Shown one piece after another: positions 10,056 through 21,120 of a DNA stretch of 64,000 nt. A program made the translations under genes and the position numbers. The notes beneath the pieces are model-generated. The model had not been told where the DNA came from. It ran no database searches and was given only the letters and a program-made list of their open reading frames with translations. How positions within the stretch are numbered: the stretch's first letter is position 1; every line of letters begins with the position of its first letter. The DNA is from Antedon mediterranea (Eukaryota; Echinodermata; Crinoidea; Comatulida; Antedonidae), in NCBI RefSeq assembly GCF_964355755.1, contig NC_092672.1, positions 5,954,001-6,018,000 on the forward strand, written 5' to 3'.

Positions 10056-11060
10056 TCATATTCATAATTATTTATCTCCTTCATTACAATTGTCACCAGT
10101 AGTCATATAATTACACAATTATAATGTACATGAATAGCTTCATTGTAATTTATTAATCATAAAACAATCCATAATACAATGAAGTTTAGTAATGAAAATG
10201 GTAAATCTAATTATCTGTATAAAGCATATTTTATTTATCATCATTATTTATTTATTAATATTTAAAATAATACTATATTACATTCTGTGTAAATTAATAA
10301 TATTTAAATAAAAAAAAAAAATATTGATGTTTATTTTCATATTCTATTATAAATTCTAATATAACAAAAAACATAATTAAATATTATTAAATAAATGGTT
10401 TGATTATATTTATAATGTAAATATGATTATGAATATGCTACCACTAGAACAGTTTATTAAAGAAAAAATAATATATTTAAACAAAATAATATACTGTACA
10501 AGGTATACTATTTTATATGTTATATAAACTATATAAAGCGCCTTTCATCATGTTTATTCATGAAAATGATGCTATTAAAATTAGGAATTTGTATTTATTA
10601 TTAAAACCGAAGTCAGTCCACACTACCAACTATTATATATTTGGTGAAAGGTGGATGAAAATTTAAACTTTCACATTACAATTAAACATATGGGTAGGGG
10701 TGCTTCCAAAAACCAATCAATCACTATAGGGTAAATGTTTGATCTATAATTTAAAACAAACTTTTAAATAGTAAAACATCAAAATATATACAGTGTATTA
10801 AAATCATCAAATCATCAATCAAAAGGTATTGATTACTTTTTTAAATGATAAACATTATAAAACATTGTATCAACAACAGAAATAATAGTCTACTGTAAGT
10901 AATATTATTATACAGTATTAATAAACTCCAATGTAACCATACACAGATTATCTGATTGTTTGAAACTACTAACATAATTTGACTATCTTGTTTTCCACTC
11001 GCTAGGCTGATCTCTGGATTGACGTCATTGCCCTCAACTTCTCTCATAATTTCTATGTAT
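10056..11060. repeat. AT-rich module ending in the CCCTCAACTTCTCTCAT block
   Basis: Layout is like 2.4-3.6 kb and 34.2-35.6 kb: CAT array, AT-rich kilobase, then GCCCTCAACTTCTCTCAT (11,030-11,047). On the minus strand an open frame starts here (MREVEGNDVNPEISLASGKQ). Codon use and splice sites do not settle whether it is coding. A TGACGTCA palindrome lies at about 11,019. Confidence 0.45.
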
Positions 11061-11583
11061 TTTGTAGGTGTACAAGTATGATTTTATCATTCTTAATATC
11101 CTCTAATACCGTACCGTAGTCTGTAATTATTTTAGAAATTGTTATTCTTTTGTAATTAGTTGTTTTGTTATTTCAGTATGTAAATGTAGTAAAAGAGAAA
11201 ACTGATTGAAAAGCAAAGTTAAATTTAAAATCGGAATTTCTTTAAATTGTAAACTAATTTTCCTTTACAAAATTATACAATGTACATGAGTCTATAATGT
11301 CAATATACAAAAACACTTACAAATGAGTAAATGCTGTGAAATGCTAAATTCTGTATTTATAACTCAACTTAACTTTTTCAGTGGATTGTCATGAAAAAGC
11401 ATACTTTGTAAATATTTTGTAATTTGTTTTTATGTATAATTTGTTTTTATGTATAATTTGTTTTTATGTATAATTTGTTTTTTTATATTGGTATTTACTG
11501 TATCCTTGTTGCTCATCTCATTGAGACTGTACTTCTGATTCAAAAGATATACATTAAAGTTCAGTTCAGTACTCAAATCCATT
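11061..11583. other. Downstream of the EEP gene; short tandem repeat
   Basis: TTTTTATGTATAATTTG is repeated about four times at 11,425-11,482. AATAAAG-like words on both strands could be poly(A) signals. No other feature is seen. Confidence 0.5.
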
Positions 11584-12762
11584 TCATTCCTCAATATAGT
11601 TAGTAAGGTCTGTAATTGTTTCTTCGTCTACTTTTGTTAGAACATCCACCCACCACTTACATGTAAATGTAGTTTCTTTTGTGCCAGTTTTTTTTATTTT
11701 CTTGCTTAGAGTTTCTAACAGTTTTTCTTCTTTCTTTACTGAATCTTCTTCATCTTTCTTCACTGCATTTTCTTCTTCTTTCTTCACTGCTTCTTCTTCA
11801 TCTTTCTTCACTGCATCTTCTTCATCTTTCTTCACTGCATCTTCTTCTTCTTTCTTCACTGCTTCTTCTTCATCTTTCTTCACTGCATCTTCTTCTTCTT
11901 TCTTCACTGCATCTTCTTCTTCTTTCTTCACTGCTTTTTTTAGTTCTGACAGTTTTGTTTCTGTCTTGTCATTCTCTTTCAAAACCACCAAATTAAACAG
12001 GTGCAATAGATCACTAACGGTCACTTGCTCACATTTCTTTAAACTCATAATCTTTAAAACAACATCAATTGACCGGGTTTCCAAATGTTGAATAACATTC
12101 TTTTTAGACAAGTAGACAAAATAATCAATATTCTGTTTTCTCGTACGAATTCCTGTTAATACTGGAGCTTCTACTTCAAATCTTCCAATTTCTTCAAACT
12201 CATCAGTTCTCAACCATGCTCCCACTTTTTCAACAGGAATGTTGAAATTACCACCAATTATCACTATGCCATCAGTGTGTTCTGATATGTCATTTGCATA
12301 CATTAGGAGTGTTCTGAAATACTGTCTTTTCGATTCATTGGCACCTTTGGTTCGTTCAAAAGTCTGTTTGCCATGCCAAGATATTGCAGTTATTAAACCA
12401 CCACCATTAAATTCTAGAGATTGTGTGCAAATACACCCTCTTATCGTTTCATCTATTTCTAGTTCTACATGGTTTGGGTTAACTACCCTTGTTAACTTAT
12501 TACCTTTTGCAACTAGGCCTATGCCTGGAAAAGGCATTTCTTGATTATATTCAAGGATATCATTTCTTTGAACCAGATTATTACATGTGTTTGTATCTGG
12601 TAATTGCTGTAAACACAATATGTCTACACCTTCATCATTTATTTCTTGTAAGACTCGTTGGCCTAGTCTTTTTTTTTTACTCATATCAAAGGTAACCATA
12701 GTCAAAGGCTTATTGTGAACAATAAATCTAGCAGTTACAGGATTGTGAATCAAAGAGACCAT
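11584..12762 (-). CDS. EEP (DNase I-like) fold protein, single domain, charged tail
   Basis: The protein has 392 residues in one open frame. An in-frame TAA 18 nt upstream of ATG supports this start. Endonuclease/exonuclease/phosphatase-family signatures are seen: AISWHG (126-131), IIGGNFNIP (168-176) and NIDYFVYL (211-218), with a hydrophobic strand plus LQQLP at 49-55. HNPV, which normally closes an EEP domain, lies at residues 6-9, before the body; only a weak SDLLHLFN is seen at 250-257. Catalytic positions differ from active enzymes: Asn becomes Asp in the first strand (FDM), LQE becomes LQQ, and GDFN becomes GNFN, so activity is doubtful. Residues about 277-348 are eight-residue AVKKEEED-type repeats. 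It is closest to the second body of the protein at 36,691-38,112. It lies in the intron between two candidate exons (14,345 and 9,219) on the same strand. No signal peptide is seen and the substrate is unknown. Confidence 0.8.
   Translation of the reverse strand: MVSLIHNPVTARFIVHNKPLTMVTFDMSKKKRLGQRVLQEINDEGVDILCLQQLPDTNTCNNLVQRNDILEYNQEMPFPGIGLVAKGNKLTRVVNPNHVELEIDETIRGCICTQSLEFNGGGLITAISWHGKQTFERTKGANESKRQYFRTLLMYANDISEHTDGIVIIGGNFNIPVEKVGAWLRTDEFEEIGRFEVEAPVLTGIRTRKQNIDYFVYLSKKNVIQHLETRSIDVVLKIMSLKKCEQVTVSDLLHLFNLVVLKENDKTETKLSELKKAVKKEEEDAVKKEEEDAVKKDEEEAVKKEEEDAVKKDEEDAVKKDEEEAVKKEEENAVKKDEEDSVKKEEKLLETLSKKIKKTGTKETTFTCKWWVDVLTKVDEETITDLTNYIEE
11719..11934 (-). repeat. 24-bp coding minisatellite
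   Basis: Nine copies of a 24-bp unit encode AVKKEEED, AVKKDEEE and close variants. The length keeps the frame. The unit is probably a charged single helix or coiled-coil spacer, and copy number may vary between individuals. Confidence 0.9.
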
Positions 12763-13349
12763 TATTATTATTCTATTTTATCAAATAAATAATAGTACAC
12801 TAAGTAATATTTATTAGTATTTGACAGATCCGTAATGTAGTACTGTGATGTATGAAAACAATTATTTCGATGATTTTGATTCCCACTGATTTTGCAGGTG
12901 TCTTCAATTGAATTCAGCTGAAAACGTACTGTATAGTATCCAAATTCTGCCTTCTTATACAAAATGAGTATGCCTAAAATATATATAATAGTAGATTGTA
13001 TAGAGATAAAACACGGTATTTTGCAGAAATCTATCACAAATACTAAATGTACGTTGAACAATTGTTTTCTGGCATGCTCACTTATTTTTTTTTATGAATT
13101 CCCATTCCTCAATCTGTAATTTTATTTGTTATTTTCAGTACAAAGATATGAAAAAAGATCTTTATCATGTTAATGGAGTGGAAATGTCAACTTGTTACTC
13201 CCTTTCTAAATTATAATGCTTCAATCTTTTTCAGAATTAGAATTTAGGCCAATCAAATTTGATTTCATGAAATCTATGAGTGAACCATAAACTCACAACC
13301 AACAGATGTTTCTTAATGAAACATGACACAAGTATACTTCATATTTATT

Positions 13350-13384
<35 letters not shown>

Positions 13385-14344
13385 TAAAAAATATGTGTTC
13401 AACAATAATTTGCACATATAAAATTTGAAGTATGCTTCATAGCGAGGGTAATCCACCTGTAGCATCTCCATGCATGTCATTCAATGTACATGTTGAATTT
13501 GCACAGATAATCTAACTCGTCCTGGTTTGAAGTTAAAATTTCATTTACAATAGTATGATTTTTTTAACATAACTTAAGAACTTTGGTAGAAAATGATTGA
13601 CTTCAGATAGAAATAGATGGTTGATAGTAAAAGATCTAAGTTTGTTGCAAGTAGTAAAGATAGAAAAAAAAAACAAAAAACAAACAATGAACATATATTC
13701 GTAAATACACAATCTATGAAACAATATATAGGCATGTTCGGTAAATTATTTAAAACGAGGACGCGCCCGTACATGTGGATATTTGGATGAGTTATTCATG
13801 TATGATATGTTTGCATTGCCCTATTGATTATTATTGTTTTATTAAACGGTATTATTATGGATAAACATAAACTAAAGCTTATACCCTCTAGTTTAAAATA
13901 AAATTACTGAAATGGTGTAATACAACAAAAATGTTATTCTTTACTACCATTATTCAAACAATGCTTATAATGAAATTCCCTGTCGAATAAATGCCCCAAC
14001 CCTCCCTCTTCTGATTAAACACCTAGGGCGTTTATTTTTTTCTTCTAATAAAGTCCTGTCCCATTCATAATACAGTACACAAAATACTGTATAATAACAC
14101 ATTTCTATTTGTACTAGAAATCATTGACTGCCATGATCTACAATTTACTTAGCATTTTGATACAATTTGTACTGTATTTTATCGATTCTTGATGCTAATT
14201 TTGTAGTTTTTTATATCGAGGGCATGTTATATGCAAAAATTACTATTTTACAAATAAAAAAATATATTTCTTCTCGAATAAACTTCCTCACCATTAAAAA
14301 ACTTGAACAATAAATACGGTAATACAATTTAAAGAACCACTTAC
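12763..14344. other. No gene seen; AT dinucleotide repeat
   Basis: An AT dinucleotide run lies at 13,351-13,382, between a pair of similar flanks that both contain CTTCATA. At 13,139 a plausible acceptor opens a short frame, but no donor or family match supports an exon. Confidence 0.5.
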
Positions 14345-14473
14345 CTAGTAAGTTTTGTATCTGAATAATGATTGATTTCTCCAAATGCAGTTGTTTTATA
14401 ATTCTTTCTATACCAAAATCATCAATATGACATGAAGTCTGGTTAGATTGCAAGAAATCAAATGTTCCCAAAA
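14345..14473 (-). CDS. Candidate internal exon, 42 codons
   Basis: On the minus strand a weak acceptor (CCACTGTAG) and a consensus donor (GTAAGT) bound 129 nt with a single open frame: LGTFDFLQSNQTSCHIDDFG, then IERIIKQLHLEKSIIIQIQ and NLL. The last part looks like an amphipathic helix or coiled coil. The exon ends in phase 1, which fits the candidate terminal exon at 9,219-9,394. The EEP gene would lie in the intron between them. Function not recognised. Confidence 0.38.
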
Positions 14474-15087
14474 CTACAGTGGTCCGTGTAATTATCTTCT
14501 ATGAAGCTCCTCCCCTTAAGTTCAGTCATATGCAGTACTTTCCAATTATTACCCAGAACAAATTGCTATTGCAGTACACACCAATCGCTGGGCAGTGCAC
14601 ACTGCATTCTATCTAGTACACACCAATCATAATCATGTCAATTGTTAAGCGCTACATCAATCAATATATTACTTTGTTGTTAAGGTCTCAAAAGTTTCCA
14701 CTATTCAAAATGCATTCTGAGAACCATCAAATATAATAAATGAAATATTGTTTCTCACTCTCCCATATACCAACCTCTTTCCCACCTCACCCTTTTCCAA
14801 ACACTATCTCCTGTATTTCCTCTGAGTTGGCTAATTTAATTTATTGTTTTAATTTTTTTTTATTCTTATTTTGTTAATCTTTATAAATTCTATCTGATTT
14901 AATTAATTTTTTCAAAAACAAAGATGGATACAAAATGAAAGGGACATAAAAATAAACTCAACAGAAACAACAAAATATTCAGAATAAGTAAAAAATCTCA
15001 CCACAAACCAAATAAATCAAATTGCTGGAATGATGATATTAGTAATTTGATATTTTGAATTACCATGCAGTTTAAAATAAATTATAA
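14474..15087. other. No gene seen
   Basis: AT-rich sequence with a short direct repeat (CAGTACACACCAATC and AGTACACACCAATC near 14,573-14,628). No RNA gene or exon is recognised. Confidence 0.4.
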
Positions 15088-15330
15088 CTAGATTTGAACT
15101 CGTCACTTTGAAGAGTTTGGTTTATCCGCACAAATGCAACATGCACCACATACATTATATGAACGCCTACAATTATTATGCCATCCTATGACATGAATTA
15201 AATATGTTTACAGTGTTGAATTGTACCTATTTTGTGTCATCTATATATAAATTTACGTAAGGGCAAAATTCGGTAAATCGCGCCTTACTTCTAGAATTTT
15301 TACTCGATGGTATATAAAGTTGGTTCGTAG
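15088..15330 (-). mobile_element. Helitron-like fragment, 3' end on minus strand
   Basis: Read on the minus strand: an imperfect hairpin (AACTCTTC against GACGAGTT), then CAAATCTAG followed by T. The internal words TTATGCCATCCTATGACATG and TTGTACCTATTTTGTGTCAT match the families at 28,387 and 57,401 and a scrap at 39,430. Confidence 0.55.
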
Positions 15331-15404
15331 TTTTGGTACTGATTTTAAACACCTGATGTAACTCTGTTTACTAATTAAATTTAGTTACATAATTAGTTAT
15401 TGAT

Positions 15405-16372
15405 GCACTTACCTTACAACAGGATCTTTGTAAAATTTCCAAATGGTGTGAGGATAATAAAATGAAATTAAATGCAAAGAAGTGTAAAGTCATGCACATA
15501 ACTAGGAAACGTAATTATATCCCTCATTTTATTTATACAATCGAATCCAATCCCCTTGAAGCTGTTAATTCACATAAATATCTTGGTATTAACTTCTCAC
15601 ATGATTTAACATGGTCTGCTCACGTTAATGATGTATCGATGAAATCTATGAGAATGCTTGGGTTTATCAAACGGTTTGTAGGTTTCAATGACACCGAAAT
15701 TTTACTACGACTTTTTAATGCACTATGTCGACCTGTTATTGAATATGGTGCTCCTGTGTGGGATCCACATCAAAAACAACATAATATAGCTATTAACAAG
15801 TCATTAAGACGGGTTACTAAATTGTGTGTTGAAGGCGATTTCACTGACAGGCTTAAGATACTACATTTACCAGATATGGTTCAAAGAATGAAATTTCATA
15901 GTATAATTTTTGTAGTTAAGTGTTTGCATAATTTAATTGATTTTGATATATTTGAATACCTTACAATTAATTCTCGGTATCCAGAGTCCCTCACCTTTAA
16001 ACACATGTATGCTAGAACTAATGCATTTAAATACTCCCTGTTTGTTAATTTCCCTCGAATATGGGAATGTATCCCGCATGAAGTTCGTAACAAAGTCCTG
16101 TTTAACTTTGGGGGGTTTAGAAGGGATTTGAAAAAATGTATTACTGATATCGAATTCATCTAGACTATCACTGTGTATTTATGTCTATTGCGTTTTTCGT
16201 ACTATTAGTTGGGAAAGCCACTCGACAGTGCAGTTCTTTTGAACTGATCCACTTTTGGTTACCCGCAGGTGCTGATAGTACTTTTGTTCTGTTTTGTTGA
16301 ATGATGCCGTACCTTGTTTATGATTTTTGTATGTTACCTGGAAATTGAATAATATAGAATAAAAAAAATAAA
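15405..16372 (+). mobile_element. 5'-truncated non-LTR retrotransposon (reverse transcriptase C-terminus)
   Basis: The frame is open from before the first Met: LQQDLCKISKWCEDNK leads into MKLNAKKCKVMHITRK. Conserved features of the thumb and post-RT region of CR1/L2/Jockey-type elements are HKYLGI at about residue 41, DLTWSAHV, and EYGAPVWDPHQ. The catalytic palm (YxDD) is lost by 5' truncation near 15,400. The stop is at 16,161, followed by a short 3' UTR and an A-rich tail (GAATAAAAAAAATAAAAATTG). The coding part is intact from the truncation to the stop, which suggests a fairly recent insertion. Confidence 0.85.
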
Positions 16373-16429
16373 AATTGACGATTAAAACGAATTTAGGTTC
16401 AACGATTAGCCCCAAATAGGGGTGTTTTC

Positions 16430-17384
16430 AGATCGTGGTATACACTGTCTAAGTGATGTCCATCTTGAAAAATACCCGCCACAAAAATGCGAGGAGGCTT
16501 CGCATTTCCCTATCTCCTACGATAATTATTTTTAATAGCTGAAAACCGGTTGAACAGCTAGAGTACAGCATCATAATGTTGAAGACAGGCCGATTTTCTT
16601 AAAAAAATACTATTTTGATAGAATTCATATACGATTATACAAATGTATTGATTTGCGATGAATGGAACATCTCAATCTCTCAGTCTACCAAAGTTTAGTT
16701 TAACACAAGTAGGTAAATTTATGAGTCCTTGGTTTAACACATACCGTAGGTAAATATATGGGCCCTTTGAGAATAAACTTGCAATACTTTGACAATACTG
16801 TACTGTAAATACCTAGTAACTATTTTCGGTCCTCATTTGAATCGAGCATTTCTTACTGTGAATGTTCGTACTGTTAGATGTAATATAGAAATATATAGAA
16901 ATAAACTTTATTACTGAGATTGTGGATAGGCTCTACTGTTAGATATATAAACACATTATTATATACAAATAAACTTTATACTGACAGTTCCTTCTCAACG
17001 TTTGTATTAATTAATAATTACAAATAATATAAACGTCGTAGTGGTGTATCGTGACATGTACTTTAATATTTCAATCGATTATGACAGTGACAGTTTTAAC
17101 AAAGTATTAAATCGCAAATGTTTTACTGTATTTAGAGGTACATTATTTATAGGCCTATAAGTGATAAGTTTCTCCTTCGGAAGTAATTCCCAGGGTGCTA
17201 ATTTTAGCTGACTACATAAATCATCATGTCTATTTATTCGTTTCTGTAAACGACAATGTATTATAGTCCTGCGGTACGTACATTTGAAATCGCCAGTTTT
17301 GTTACGCTGAAATGACTGTGTATTCGAGAACCATCATTGGGCACAACCTAGATGGTACGCGAGCAAAGCGAGCATACCATCTAG
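16430..17384 (+). mobile_element. Helitron-like element, 3' end at 17,384
   Basis: The right end is a hairpin (AGATGGTA, loop GCGAGCAAAGCGAGC, TACCATCT) overlapping CTAG at 17,381-17,384, then T. A second hairpin (AAATGCGA against TTCGCATTT) lies at 16,485-16,507, near the likely other end. The 5' limit is uncertain. No Rep/helicase coding is present. Confidence 0.4.
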
Positions 17385-18290
17385 TAAAGCATAATTTTAT
17401 TTATGATGTATATGTTATATACCGTGTAGCAAAGTTGAAATTACTACAGAGTTGAAATTACTACAGAGAGCGATAACCTAAAAAAAAAAAATCCTGACAA
17501 TAACAAGGGGTTATCCGCCAAGTGCGTTGTAAATTGAGTCGATATGATGCATTGCATCTCTGAAATAGTAAAAGGTAATCATTGTTTTGGCGTTAAACGT
17601 CCAAATTTAGAAATTAGCTTGAATCAGAATTAACAGATTTGATTCTACAAAAATACTAATAAGTTTTAGTTTAGAACAGCTATTGACAGAATTTATTCTG
17701 CTGAAAGATTCTACAGGTGACACATTCCTATCATTTTGTAACCCATGTTATTCTACTTGTATTGTGTATACACAGCCTGAAGCCCATTAATTATTACCAT
17801 TTCTTTCATTCATTTGTTTTTTTATGAAAATATAGATATCAAATGGTGAGAACATACTCACAGGTCTCACTGAGTTTTGTTATGTTAACCAGCAGTAACA
17901 TGCATGGTGGTAATGTACTTTTAATGTATTTTTTTATCCCCTCAATACATTACGTTTATTACACTTTTTTCCGTCATTGTGTTCATCACTGACAGTATAA
18001 AAAAAATTAATTAGGTAATTTTTAGTTAATTAATATATATGATTATTTTAGTAGTATTTTTATATTATTATTTTTTAGTTATATTTTTAATTAATTTAAT
18101 TATAAAATCAACTTTAACCTGAAATGTATTTCTTAAAGTAAAACAAGGAAATATAATTCAATAAAACATATTGAGTAAGATATGAGTAAAATAAAAAATT
18201 AAATGATATTGGATTGTGTATTTTACTTGTTTTTATTTTAAGGAAGAAGATTATTGGTTATTTTAAATATTTAAAATATATATTTTTCAG
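17385..18290. repeat. Family A repeat and AT-rich intron or upstream DNA
   Basis: 17,640-17,960 carries the GTTAACCAGCAGTAACATGC and TTGATTCTACAAA words of family A. 17,990-18,280 is very AT-rich and ends in the polypyrimidine tract before the first recognised GRK exon. Confidence 0.5.
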
Positions 18291-18392
18291 ATTAAAAAAT
18301 ATGAACAACTTGACTCCGACGAAGAAAGGTTAAAAAGTGCAAAACAGATTTTTGATAATTACATCATGAAGGAACTACTGTCAAGTACACAT
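18291..18392 (+). CDS. GRK2: GRK2/3-type receptor kinase, RGS-homology exon 1 of 4 seen
   Basis: The exon has 102 nt between TATTTTTCAG and GTAAGT, phase 0 at both ends. It encodes [19 protein letters not shown], then [15 protein letters not shown]. The YIMKELL...HPFS signature across this and the next exon is typical of the beta-adrenergic receptor kinase (GRK2/3) branch rather than GRK1/4-7. In that family the RGS-homology domain binds G-alpha-q and scaffolds the kinase, which phosphorylates active G-protein-coupled receptors at the membrane. The four exons here (18,291, 24,163, 25,189, 27,070) total 291 nt and join in frame with phases 0, 0 and 2. I recognised no exons for the N-terminus (before 18,291), the kinase domain or the PH domain (after 27,121). 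So this is either a gene with very long introns running out of the window or a fragment. All reading frames and splice sites seen are intact. Confidence 0.88.
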
Positions 18393-18405
18393 GTAAGTTC
18401 AAATG

Positions 18406-18935
18406 TCAAATGTCAACCATAAGGTCAATGTATGTCACTCCAACTTGCGTAGGTACAATGCCAAAATGTAGGCATATTCCAGGCATATATTTTATGTGGG
18501 CATAAACATTTGATTCAATATGAATAAATTGACTAAAGTTAAACAGTAGGCGTGTTATAAAACAATGTATGTCACTCCAACTTGCGTAGGTACCATGCCA
18601 AAATGTAGGCATATACCAGGCATATATTTTAAGTGGGCATAGACATTTGATTCAATATGAATAAATTGACTAAAGTTAAACAGTAGGCGTGTTATAAAAC
18701 AATGTATGTCACTCCAACTTGCGTAGGTACCATGCCAAAATGTAGGCATATACCAGGCATATATTTTATGTGGGCATAAACATTTGATTCAATAGGAAGG
18801 AATAAATTGACTAAAAGTTAAACAGTAGGCGTGTTATAAAACAATGTATGTCACTCCAACATATATTTTAAGTGGGCATAGACATTTGATTCAATATGAA
18901 TAAATTTACTAAAAGTTAAACAGTAGGCATGCTAT
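18406..18935. repeat. 149-bp tandem repeat, about 3.5 copies
   Basis: The unit includes ATGTATGTCACTCCAACTTG, GCCAAAATGTAGGCATAT and GGGCATAAACATTTGATTCA. It starts just downstream of a GRK exon, in the intron. The last copy has an internal deletion. Confidence 0.85.
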
Positions 18936-19477
18936 TAAACAATTAAAAGATGTTTTGTATTTGTGGAATGGCTAGAATATTTTCGTTAGTTGAATAGACC
19001 AGTCCGTTTTTTCAACTTATAACATTTTTTCTCCACTCTGCTTGTAAACATTCATTATTTGTAAAATTTTGCCAATTCAATTATGCATAATCATCTCTGA
19101 ATTGATTACACCGAATATGAGATTATTTGTTGCCATGGTTTCATGATGACAGTTCATGACTATGGGGTTTGTCAATAATTAGTTGTATGCTGAAAACCAT
19201 CAAAGAAATTATATTTGATGTACTTAATTGGAAACAGCAAAACTCTACAGATAAATTGGACTGAAGTTCTAATAAGAAGAGTATATATGATAGTGTTTTC
19301 ACAAAATTAAACATAATCACAATGATTGAGTAATTTCCAATTTATTTTTTTCATGTTCAAGTGCTTATTAACTACACTACTTGCGTGACTACAACGCTTA
19401 TATGTCTAGAGCGCTTAATATTTGGGTGGTAGTATTTAATTTGAATATTTTAATAAATTAGGCTTTTTTAATTCAAT
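18936..19477. other. GRK intron, nothing recognised
   Basis: AT-rich sequence with no exon, RNA gene or known repeat. Confidence 0.4.
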
Positions 19478-19800
19478 TTATTATACCATTAAGATACAAT
19501 ACAATACAAATCTTTCTTTATTCTGGAATAGCTGTTTCAATACACAAGTACTGGTCTCCCAAGAGGTCCAGATTTGAAAAAAAAATACAAGAAAAATAAA
19601 AGCTTAAAAACTATGTACAATAGAAATTATACAAGATGTTTAATTTCAACTTGACTAAGTGTCTCATAATTTTTACGGATATGTACAGGAAGATTATTCC
19701 ATAAGGTTGATGCTCTATAATTAAACATTCTCTCATCGAATAGAACCCCTCTTTCAGACTACTCTATTTATTGGACACCCCTTAAGGTGATGTTTTGTTG
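19478..19800 (-). mobile_element. Non-LTR retrotransposon 3' fragment
   Basis: The minus strand reads GVLFDERMFNYRASTLWNNL, then PVHIRKNYETLSQVEIKHLV and a stop. This is the usual C-terminal end of CR1/L2-like polyproteins (RA..LWNNLP..I). It is followed by a 3' UTR with CCAGAATAAAGAAAG and a (TTGTA)n tail at 19,490-19,510. It is strongly 5'-truncated and lies in a GRK intron. Confidence 0.7.
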
Positions 19801-20094
19801 GATCCTAGATGTGTTCCCTGGAGGTTCTGCAATATGGGTTGTTCCAATATGTAACGACTCATTCAAACATACATGGCTATAAGTATTCAGCACCTGTTTT
19901 GTACTTGTTTTGTTACATTTATTTGCATAGTGTCGTGTGGTGTGTGTTTAATTAATGTGGCGCTTTATTAGACTTTTTTACACAAAAACCAGCATGCGAT
20001 TTAGAAAAAATCCGCTTCTCGTGTCTGGTAAAGCCAGGTTTGTGGATATTTCAATAAATGGCCCTTTTTTCCAGTCAATTTTTGCACAGTAAAG

Positions 20095-20420
20095 CCTATT
20101 TTCCACTAGGCGAATTTTTTCGCGCGAATCGAATGTTTCAAAAAGAAAAAAATCGCCTATAGCCGATTTTCCATTAGGCGAATTTGTTTGCGCGAATCCA
20201 ACGTTTCAAAGAGAAAAAAATCGCCTACTCTCTTTCCACTACATAAGTGAATAGCTGCGACGTTCATGTTCCTCGCGTGGTTGCTGAGCATTTCGATTCG
20301 CACGAGTGCTCATTTCCTGAGCTCTGATTGGTTGCGCAATATTTCGCTTCGCAAAAAGTAGAAACAATTCGAACTAGTAAATTTCGCTGAAGCGAAAAAT
20401 CAAAGGAACAAGAATTATTA
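20095..20420. mobile_element. TE remnant with CCACTAGGCGAATTT repeats
   Basis: Two direct copies of TTTCCAYTAGGCGAATTT and GTTTCAAA-AGAAAAAAATCG lie at 20,100-20,160 and 20,166-20,226, followed by a GC-rich part with GAGCTCTGATTGGTTGCGC and inverted TTTCGCTTCGC / GCGAAAAAT. It looks like the end of a DNA element with CTAGGCGAA termini. The exact limits are not clear. Confidence 0.4.
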
Positions 20421-20962
20421 GTCATTATTATTTTATATCATATCCTAGATTTAAAAACAATTTTTCTGACAAAGAAATGAGAGTTTCTTTTCATTTTGCA
20501 TATAGTTAATGCCAGTAAATTTAATGCAAAAACCCATTGACTGCCTCTGTAATACTCATTGTTTAAGAAGATGATGTTGGGATATAAGATATTTTTATTA
20601 CTAATACATTGATAGGATTATTGAGTGAGGCATATCAAACATATATATACTTTAATAAGTAGTGATAATATTCAGTCATGGAAGATATTCTCTCCAGCTA
20701 AATTATAATAACCATATATTGAATTTCGAAGTCGCTTGCAAAAGACAGTAATCAACATCGGTTATAGGTTTTTTAAAAACTTGTTTATATAATTTTGATA
20801 TTTTTATTTGATACAAAATTATAATATCAATTTTAGATTTGTTATTTGATAGTAATATATAAAGGCCACAGTGTACAGTAGATACAGTAGTATAATCATT
20901 TTAGTAGTAGTAGTATTATTTAAATAATTCTTCCATGTTATAATTTAAATTGCATTGTGAAA

Positions 20963-21120
20963 AGCTCTGTCTACACTATCAAACTTTGTTACAAAAAAAT
21001 GTGATGTGTCCATATATGGACATGAAGATGTCATATCACTACAATATTTAGGCATCACTACCATATTTGGGCACATCACACTTTTTTTTTGTCAAACTAG
21101 TTTGATAGTGGAGACAGAGT
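20963..21120. mobile_element. Harbinger-like MITE
   Basis: AGCTCTGTCTACACTATC at the left and TTTGATAGTGGAGACAGAGT at the right are inverted ends. The core differs from the 8,024 copy: CCATATATGGACATGAAGAT comes before a reversed GCATCACTACCATATTTGGG. Confidence 0.75.

Noticed and set aside
9680-10102. His-rich and Ser-rich open frames
   Set aside because: Same cause: CAT/CAACATTGTCAT simple repeat.
13139-13217. Plus-strand frame after a good acceptor (YKDMKKDLYHVNGVEMSTCY)
   Set aside because: No donor, no family match, and it does not fit the GRK exons.
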